Part shown: positions 7,049-11,503 of the stretch, one piece after another
How the letters are laid out: each line of letters begins with the position of its first letter
Position numbering within the stretch: position 1 is the first letter of the stretch
DNA from: Methanobacterium sp. PtaU1.Bin097
GTDB lineage: Archaea > Methanobacteriota > Methanobacteria > Methanobacteriales > Methanobacteriaceae
DNA length: 11,503 bases
Assembly: GCA_002067325.1 (NCBI GenBank)
Contig: MVQY01000130.1
Location: forward strand, 1-11,503
Direction: 5' to 3'
Notes under the pieces: model-generated
What the model was told of the DNA's origin: nothing
The model's input: the letters and a program-made list of their open reading frames with translations, nothing else
Database searches by the model: none
Translations under genes and position numbers: made by a program

Positions 7049-7774
7049 ATGTATACATTTACAAACCAATTTAATTCGGATAATAACAACATGGAGTTTT
7101 TGAAAGCCACTATGATGGGTCCAAACGCGATGCGAGTATCAGAAGAATTGGCTTCATACCTAAACATCGATGCGAACATGCGAATACTTGACCTCGGCTG
7201 CGGATGTGGTCTTTCCACGCTTTTGCTGAGGAAAAAATATGGCGCGTCCGTATTCGCCGCCGACCTTTGGATTTCACCAACTGAGAATTATGAACGGTTC
7301 CAATCTATCGGGATTGATGATAAGGCCGTTCCGATTTCGGTCGACGCGACCAAAGGCTTGCCTTTTGCAAACGGATATTTTGACCTGTTGTTTAGCGTGG
7401 ACGCCTATCATAATTTCGGAGATACAGCGGAAATGCTCCCGTCGCTCATTCCCTTTGTGAAAAAAGGCGGCCATATTGCCGTGGCTGTTCCCGGCATAAA
7501 GTATGAATTTGGGGAAAATGTCCCCGATGAAATGAAGCCGTTTTGGAATGAGGAAGTGGCAAGGACTATCCACTCCCTTGCTTGGTGGAAAGATTTATGG
7601 AGCGAAGCAGAGGGTATTGAAATAACAGATATCCGTGAAATGAACTGTTGTAAACAGGCATGGGATGAATGGCTTACCAGTCCTAATCCCCATGCTGCAG
7701 GCGATATAAAAATGATGGAAGCTGAAAATGGACAGTATTTTAATCTTGTCCAATTGATTGCTAAAGTCCTCTGA
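7049..7774 (+). CDS. Class I SAM-dependent methyltransferase
   Basis: The 241-residue soluble enzyme transfers a methyl group from S-adenosylmethionine; the acceptor is unknown. Motif I is ILDLGCGCG (residues 46-54), the acidic residue that contacts the SAM ribose is Asp72 (FAADLW), the adenine-loop Asp99 sits in VDATKGLPF, and FDLLFSVDAYHNF is motif IV. The N-terminal NQFNSDNNNMEFLKATMMGPNAMRVSEEL resembles small-molecule methyltransferases of bacteria and archaea. The ATG has SD GGAAGGA at 7034-7040, eight bases upstream. The first two thirds are unusually rich in CpG (many GCG, TCG, CCG, CGC), unlike the neighbours, which hints at a foreign origin. It follows the PPOX gene by 55 bp and is probably cotranscribed. 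Confidence 0.85.
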   Translation: MYTFTNQFNSDNNNMEFLKATMMGPNAMRVSEELASYLNIDANMRILDLGCGCGLSTLLLRKKYGASVFAADLWISPTENYERFQSIGIDDKAVPISVDATKGLPFANGYFDLLFSVDAYHNFGDTAEMLPSLIPFVKKGGHIAVAVPGIKYEFGENVPDEMKPFWNEEVARTIHSLAWWKDLWSEAEGIEITDIREMNCCKQAWDEWLTSPNPHAAGDIKMMEAENGQYFNLVQLIAKVL

Positions 7775-7855
7775 TATTTTAATATTTCTCAGTTTCACAA
7801 TATCATAAATACAGTTACTAGCTAAAATGAGTTAATCCCAAAGGGGTGTATTAGA

Positions 7856-8485
7856 TTGAAAGTTACTGGCGATGTATATGCGTTAGACGCGACAAAAGGA
7901 AATTACGCATACCTTATTCTCAGTGAAGAAATAATATTAGTTGATACGGGGCGTCCCGGACAGGGAAAAGCCATACTAAATGAATTAAAATCCATGAACA
8001 TCAAACCAGAGGATATCAAACATATACTCATAACCCACCATGACATAGACCATATAGGAAATCTCGCCTTACTTGAAGAGGAAACTGGTGCCAGTATCTG
8101 GGCTTCAAAGGAAGATATTCCCTATATTTATGGTGAAAAAAATCGTGAGGGGATTAAAAGATTTCTTTCGTTTATCTTCAGGATAAAAAAACCGGGAAAA
8201 ATAAATCCATTCCCTGAAGATCATAAAATTGGAGATATTTCAGTGATTCCCACTCCCGGTCATACTCCTGGACACGTATGTCTGGTTTATAAAGATGTTT
8301 TATTTGCAGGAGATCTAGTCAGAACATCCAAAGGACAGATAGAACCTATGCAATCATTTATAAACTGGGATACCGATCTTTCACTGGAATCCATTAAAAA
8401 AGTTGGGTATTTACCATTTAAATGGATATGTCCCGCTCACGGAGGGCCTGTTAAGCGGAACGGTGAATGGAATATAAATATGTAA
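7856..8485 (+). CDS. Metallo-beta-lactamase-fold hydrolase
   Basis: The 209-residue protein has the MBL core: strand motif IILVDTG (26-32), ITHHDIDHIG (H61, H62, D63, D65, H66), PTPGHTPGH (metal His136), AGD (Asp153) and CPAHGGP (His195). The metal signature is HHDIDH rather than the textbook HxHxDH, with Asp63 where the second His usually stands. Such variants occur among glyoxalase-II-like and lactonase-like members. A hydrolytic role on an ester, thioester or lactone is likely, with the substrate unknown. The start is TTG at 7856, supported by AAGGGGTG at 7841-7848, seven bases upstream; no ATG gives the full first strand. It is separated from the methyltransferase by 81 bp, with A/T-rich bases around 7797-7814 that could hold an internal promoter, and 18 bp from the TetR fusion. 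Confidence 0.85.
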   Translation: MKVTGDVYALDATKGNYAYLILSEEIILVDTGRPGQGKAILNELKSMNIKPEDIKHILITHHDIDHIGNLALLEEETGASIWASKEDIPYIYGEKNREGIKRFLSFIFRIKKPGKINPFPEDHKIGDISVIPTPGHTPGHVCLVYKDVLFAGDLVRTSKGQIEPMQSFINWDTDLSLESIKKVGYLPFKWICPAHGGPVKRNGEWNINM

Positions 8486-8503
8486 AATTTTAACGTGGAA
8501 ATC

Positions 8504-9775
8504 ATGGCAAGAATAACAAAAGACCCGGAGACAAGAAGAAAAGAATTCATTGGAGCAGCCAGAGAATTGTTCATGGAAAAAGGATTTGAACAAACATCTA
8601 TAAGCGATATCACCGGCCGATTGGGTATGTCCCATGGATCCTTCTTTTACTACTTCAAATCCAAGAATGATGTGATGAAAGCAGTGATATGTGATATACT
8701 AAACTATTGGAAGGAATTTATGGATAATCTGGTGGCAAATGAAGAGATGAACGGCCTAGAGAAGATGCAGCTCATACTACAGATGAGTATCGAATCATCC
8801 ACTGTTAAACAGGATATAAACGAGTTTTTCGAGAAGGAAGGGAACGCAGCCATGTATCAAGAATACAGAAAAAGATCCCATGAAATAATTATGCCTTTAA
8901 TAACGGAGATCGTTGAACAGGGAGTGGAAGAAGGGATATTTGACCTGGAATTTCCCAAGGAAACTGTGGAATATGTGGGATACATTCTGCAGAATTTGGG
9001 GAGTAGTCTTCGAACCTCCAATGTATATGAATACCGGAGAAAAATACGAGCCCTGGAGATTTTCCTGACAAGAGTGGCCGGGATTGGAGAAAACGAGTTC
9101 AGCCTACTCGGATCTGAGGAAAAGATGAAAAGTTCTCAACAGGAAAAATACTGGGATAAACTAGCAGAAGAAAAGGAATTCCCTACACCCTTCCATATTG
9201 AGGAGTTCGAAAAATATGCTTCCCGGGATATGAATATCTTAGACGTTGGTTGTGGATACGGGAGAACCCTAAATAAGTTATACAATAATGGCTTTAAGAA
9301 TTTATCCGGTGTAGATTATTCACAGGGCATGATAGACAGGGGATTGAAGTTGTATCCCCATCTAAATCTCATAAAAAATGATGGAGATAAGATCCCATTT
9401 CCCGATGGTGAGTTTGATTCTGTGCTTCTTATAGGTGTGTTAACCTCCAATGTTGAAGATGATGCCCAGGAAAATTTAATCTCAGAAATTTCAAGGGTTC
9501 TAAAGGGGGATGGAATTTTATACATCGCCGATTTCCTGATAAACCAGGATGAAAGGAATCTTAAACGATACCAGAAATATGAAGATGAATACGGGATTTA
9601 TGGGGTTTTCAAACTTGATGAAGGCCTAGTTTTAAGGCACCATACCGAAGAACATATTTTAGAATTGATAAAAGGCTATAAGAAGGTTGTATTTGAAAAA
9701 ACTGTTTATGAGACTATGAATGGTCATAAATCCAATGGTTTTTATTATTTAGGGAAGAAACAACAATTATATTAA
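8504..9775 (+). CDS. TetR-family repressor fused to a class I SAM methyltransferase
   Basis: The 423-residue protein joins two complete domains. Residues 1 to about 60 are a TetR DNA-binding domain: ITKDPETRRKEFIGAARELF, GFEQTSISDI and the recognition helix followed by HGSFFYYFKSKNDVM. Residues 65 to about 200 form the helical ligand-binding part. From about 208 onward there is a full methyltransferase: NILDVGCGYG (244-253) is motif I, Asp271 in SGVDYS is the ribose acid, then IPFPDGEFDSVLLIGVL, and a C-terminus with NGFYYLGKK. A single open frame spans the joint with no stop or shift. TetR proteins are usually about 190-210 residues and end where this one continues. GTG 8495 is an alternative start three codons earlier; I prefer ATG 8504. 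It likely binds the paired palindromes at 6499-6537 and so controls its own cluster. The ligand and the methyl acceptor are unknown. Confidence 0.85.
   Translation: MARITKDPETRRKEFIGAARELFMEKGFEQTSISDITGRLGMSHGSFFYYFKSKNDVMKAVICDILNYWKEFMDNLVANEEMNGLEKMQLILQMSIESSTVKQDINEFFEKEGNAAMYQEYRKRSHEIIMPLITEIVEQGVEEGIFDLEFPKETVEYVGYILQNLGSSLRTSNVYEYRRKIRALEIFLTRVAGIGENEFSLLGSEEKMKSSQQEKYWDKLAEEKEFPTPFHIEEFEKYASRDMNILDVGCGYGRTLNKLYNNGFKNLSGVDYSQGMIDRGLKLYPHLNLIKNDGDKIPFPDGEFDSVLLIGVLTSNVEDDAQENLISEISRVLKGDGILYIADFLINQDERNLKRYQKYEDEYGIYGVFKLDEGLVLRHHTEEHILELIKGYKKVVFEKTVYETMNGHKSNGFYYLGKKQQLY
9115..9127 (+). promoter_or_regulatory. Possible internal ribosome binding site and ATG at the fusion joint
   Basis: TGAGGA (9115-9120) is followed after four bases by an in-frame ATG at 9125, which is codon 208 of the fusion. 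From this ATG the protein would be a 216-residue methyltransferase of normal stand-alone size, beginning MKSSQQEKYWDKLAEEKEF. The short four-base spacing is below the usual optimum. It may be a relic of two separate genes or a working second start. Confidence 0.4.
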
Positions 9776-9799
9776 TTTTAAAGGGTCATAAATTACATC

Positions 9800-10255
9800 A
9801 TGTCTTCTGGAAAAATACCCATCTACTTTGCAAAAACCGGGAAGATTGAACTGGTGGACAGGGTAGAAAAGACCGATGAAGAGTGGAAAAAGGAACTCAG
9901 TCCAGAATCCTACGATGTGGCCAGGAAACAGGGAACTGAACTGGCGTTCACAGGTAAATACCATGATTGTCATGAGGACGGGATATATCAATGTGTTTGT
10001 TGCCACACAGACCTATTTGACTCTAAAACAAAGTTTGACTCAGGGACTGGATGGCCCAGTTTCTGGGAGCCCATTGCAGAGGAAAATGTAGCCACTGCAG
10101 TTGACACCAGCCATTTCATGGTGAGGACCGAGGCATTATGCACCCGGTGTGGCGCGCATCTGGGTCATGTTTTTGATGATGGTCCGCCACCAACAGGGAA
10201 AAGGTATTGCATGAATTCTGCATCGCTACATCTGGTTAAAAGATTGGATCTCTAG
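9800..10255 (+). CDS. msrB: Peptide-methionine (R)-S-oxide reductase MsrB
   Basis: The 151-residue cytosolic enzyme reduces methionine-R-sulfoxide in proteins, repairing oxidative damage. It shows both zinc-binding CxxC pairs, Cys65/Cys68 (YQCVCC) and Cys114/Cys117 (LCTRCGAHLGH), the substrate loop SGTGWPSFW (81-89), and the catalytic Cys137 in RYCMNSASL. The loop reads SGTGWPSF and lacks the resolving Cys found in SGCGWPSF forms, so recycling must use another Cys (Cys57 or Cys67 are candidates) or a direct reductant. A weak AAGGGT at 9781-9786 lies 13 bases before the ATG, a long spacing. It follows the TetR-methyltransferase gene by 24 bp, so it is likely the last gene of the cluster and read through from it. 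Its stop codon lies inside a small tandem duplication. Confidence 0.95.
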   Translation: MSSGKIPIYFAKTGKIELVDRVEKTDEEWKKELSPESYDVARKQGTELAFTGKYHDCHEDGIYQCVCCHTDLFDSKTKFDSGTGWPSFWEPIAEENVATAVDTSHFMVRTEALCTRCGAHLGHVFDDGPPPTGKRYCMNSASLHLVKRLDL

Positions 10256-10278
10256 CAAAAGATAAGGATCTCTAGCAA
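10241..10278. repeat. 18/19-bp tandem duplication across the msrB stop codon
   Basis: AGATTGGATCTCTAGCAA (10241-10258) is followed at 10260-10278 by AGATAAGGATCTCTAGCAA. Thirteen bases (GGATCTCTAGCAA) are identical, and the rest differs by a one-base insertion and one change. The first copy holds the last codons and TAG stop of msrB. This looks like replication slippage at the gene end. Confidence 0.7.
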
Positions 10279-10331
10279 TCATGTTTATTTAGTTTCAATT
10301 ACTTTTGAGGAGTTTAGGGTATAGAAAATAT
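10279..10331. terminator. A/T-rich convergent intergenic region between msrB and nadX
   Basis: This short space between the converging ends of msrB and nadX has T clusters on the plus strand (GTTTATTTAG, ATTACTTTTG) that could stop msrB transcripts. No hairpin or small gene was seen, so the call rests on gene orientation and composition. Confidence 0.35.
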
Positions 10332-11192
10332 CTAAGTTCCAATCTTCAAATTATCATTTAAACTTTTAAGGAGTTTAATGGCAGAATAAGCAGCTAAAAC
10401 ACTAGTTTTCGGATTGGTAGTGCAACTCATATTTCGAGTGGTGGTCTTAAACTCACCAAAATCACCAACCACATGCACATCGTGGATATTGTGATCAACA
10501 CTCGGGTCAGCTATGATTTTCACATCTGCTTCCTTATCACAGGCAATACTCAAAGCTGCAGCTACGTTCATGTTTTGGGGGAATTTACGCACAGCATCAC
10601 TGGCTTTACCTTCATATAATACCATTTCTTCATTAATTGAAATTCCCAGTGATTCTGGGGGTTTTCGTGTTACCAGGTTCAATTCTGTGATTTCACCCAC
10701 AGAAGCAGCTTTTATACCATCTAAACCTACAATAGCTCCAGAAGGTGTGTATATTCTGGATTTATTTTTTATAGCTATCCTTTCCAATTTGTTTTTAAAT
10801 TCTAAATCTAAAAGAGCACCAACACTCATGATGATGACATTTTTTCCATTTTTAAGGATCTGAGGAACAGTTTCTATCACTGCTTGGGGAGATGCAGCTT
10901 CAACCACCAGATCCACCAGATTTAACATGTCTTTTAAATTTAAGGCCACTGTTCCACCAACTTTAGATGCGATACTTTCCGCTCTTTTCGTGTCCCTGTC
11001 GTAAAAACATGCTAGATCTACGCCCAGTTTACCTTTTAAAGCGTGATCTGTGATTACATTAGCTATTGCACCGCATCCTAAAATACCTACTTTTATAGCA
11101 TCTCTTTTTATGAGATTTCCTGATTGGGATCTAGAAAATGAATCTTCACTATGTTCTGTCTCTAAAAATTCATACAATGCTGTCTCATTCAT
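10332..11192 (-). CDS. nadX: L-aspartate dehydrogenase (NAD biosynthesis)
   Basis: The 286-residue cytosolic enzyme oxidises L-aspartate with NAD(P) to iminoaspartate, which quinolinate synthase (NadA) condenses to quinolinate for NAD; it replaces NadB in many archaea. The Rossmann motif is VGILGCGAI (35-43), followed by ACFYDRD. The middle has VVEAASPQAV and MSVGALLD, then TPSGAIVGLDGIKAA, TRKPP and FPQNMNVAAALSIA. The C-terminal HNIHDVHVVGDFG (234-246) holds the likely catalytic His237. About 30 residues precede the usual start of the fold, a longer lead than in typical 240-270-residue members; no ATG, GTG or nearer TTG could replace the start. AAGGAA on the minus strand lies eight bases before the chosen ATG, with an ATG-TAA pair directly between them. 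It is convergent with msrB; nadA and nadC are not in the window. Confidence 0.92.
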   Translation of the reverse strand: MNETALYEFLETEHSEDSFSRSQSGNLIKRDAIKVGILGCGAIANVITDHALKGKLGVDLACFYDRDTKRAESIASKVGGTVALNLKDMLNLVDLVVEAASPQAVIETVPQILKNGKNVIIMSVGALLDLEFKNKLERIAIKNKSRIYTPSGAIVGLDGIKAASVGEITELNLVTRKPPESLGISINEEMVLYEGKASDAVRKFPQNMNVAAALSIACDKEADVKIIADPSVDHNIHDVHVVGDFGEFKTTTRNMSCTTNPKTSVLAAYSAIKLLKSLNDNLKIGT

Positions 11193-11394
11193 TTACATGC
11201 TTCCTTCTCAGTTTATGTTTGTCTTGAAGTTCAATAGGGCATCTTAAAGATGGGGGATACATTTGAGCGAAAAATGATCTTCAGACACCCTATTTACTTC
11301 AGCCATCAGCCCTAAGGGAGGTGATGTATGGTTTGGCGTTAACATCTTCACAGTCAAAGATTAGGGCTACTTGGTCAATATAAACTGGATTTTG
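11193..11394 (-). promoter_or_regulatory. nadX upstream region with TATA-like box and palindromes
   Basis: This 202-bp space upstream of nadX holds, on the minus strand, TTTATATT (11377-11384), a candidate TATA box giving a leader of roughly 160 nt. Two odd-centred palindromes lie closer to the gene: CATCTT-A-AAGATG (11240-11252) and TTGAA-G-TTCAA (11224-11234), with centres 17 bp apart, possible operator half-site pairs. A third, CCCT-A-AGGG, is at 11310-11318. A 25-codon frame on the minus strand ends across the nadX start without a visible SD and is not called. On the plus strand GGAGGTGAT (11317-11325) precedes only very short frames. Confidence 0.4.
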
Positions 11395-11503
11395 CTAATA
11401 TAATTTGCATTCAGGGTCTATACCAGTGATTCGTATTCCTGCGTCTTTACAGGTTTTTTTGATGTTCAACCCAATGAGTAGTGGTGTGATCTTTTCTATG
11501 ATC
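11395..11503 (-). CDS. C-terminal end of an unrecognised protein (cut by window edge)
   Basis: On the minus strand an open frame enters from the window edge and runs 35 codons to TAG at 11395-11397. The visible residues are IIEKITPLLIGLNIKK, TCKDAGIRITGIDPECKLY in order, a globular-looking tail with two Cys and no membrane segment. The frame continues beyond the edge, and the codon choice looks like that of the neighbouring genes. I do not recognise the family. It lies in the same direction as nadX, 202 bp upstream, with its own likely promoter for nadX in between. Confidence 0.55.
   Translation of the reverse strand, partial: IIEKITPLLIGLNIKKTCKDAGIRITGIDPECKLY

Noticed and set aside
7274..7573. 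Minus-strand 99-codon frame opposite the first methyltransferase
   Set aside because: Explained by the CpG-rich codon use of the sense gene; no SD or domain.
11050..11247. Plus-strand 65-codon frame across the nadX 5' end
   Set aside because: Mostly antisense to nadX, with no SD and no recognisable protein character.
11193..11265. Minus-strand 25-codon frame (starting MYPPSLRCPIEL) overlapping the nadX start
   Set aside because: Its TGA overlaps the nadX ATG region, which would fit coupling, but no SD precedes it and the translation shows no known feature; kept only as a remark.
11304..11326. Hairpin CATCA...TGATG around CCCTAAGGG
   Set aside because: The inner stem leaves a one-base loop and the two stems are joined by an uneven internal loop, so a stable RNA structure is unlikely.
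1..11503. Search for CRISPR arrays, tRNA or rRNA genes, insertion-sequence ends, transposase or integrase genes
   Set aside because: No regularly spaced repeats, cloverleaf or rRNA-like stretches, or transposase motifs were seen. The only repeats are the short ones listed.

Overview
The window looks like chromosomal DNA of an AT-leaning archaeon, most probably a methanogen of the Methanobacteriales (Methanobacterium-like). The evidence is a stand-alone ATP-pyrophosphatase subunit of a split GMP synthase (the archaeal arrangement), an aspartate dehydrogenase (NadX), TATA-like boxes at archaeal distances from starts, T-rich tracts instead of hairpin terminators after genes, and bacterial-looking Shine-Dalgarno motifs (AGGAGGA, GGAAGGA), which Methanobacteria also use. 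The genus is inferred from protein character, not from a database match.

Layout. (1) Positions 71-5412, minus strand: a cell-envelope glycosylation block. In transcription order it holds a multi-membrane-pass GT39/ArnT-like glycosyltransferase, a four-helix GtrA protein, a UDP-galactopyranose-mutase-like FAD oxidoreductase, and a second GT39-like enzyme that is a clear paralogue of the first. (2) Positions 5498-6424, plus strand: GMP synthase subunit B, divergent from the block across 85 bp, followed by a T-rich terminator. (3) Positions 6562-10255, plus strand: an accessory co-directional cluster of a PPOX-fold flavin protein, a class I SAM methyltransferase, a metallo-beta-lactamase-fold hydrolase, a TetR repressor fused in frame to a second SAM methyltransferase, and methionine sulfoxide reductase B. 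(4) Positions 10332-11192, minus strand: nadX, convergent with msrB. (5) Positions 11395-11503, minus strand: the last 35 codons of an unrecognised gene cut by the window edge.

The most interesting part is region 3. Two 17-bp palindromes of identical geometry (TGACTGA-3 bp-TCAGTCA and a one-mismatch copy) lie 22 bp apart, centre to centre, between a TATA-like box and the Shine-Dalgarno of the first gene. This is what a TetR-family operator looks like, and the only regulator in the downstream cluster is the TetR half of the fusion protein. The simplest model is an autoregulated, ligand-inducible operon whose repressor carries its own methyltransferase. At the fusion joint the methyltransferase part still begins with an in-frame ATG preceded by TGAGGA, suggesting that two adjacent genes were joined, possibly with a remaining internal start. 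With a flavin-fold protein, a hydrolase, two methyltransferases and MsrB, the cluster may handle a toxic, oxidising or xenobiotic small molecule; the substrate cannot be read from the sequence.

No rRNA, tRNA, CRISPR array, insertion sequence or integrase was seen. No gene-free stretch exceeds 300 bases; the longest is the 202-bp nadX upstream region.
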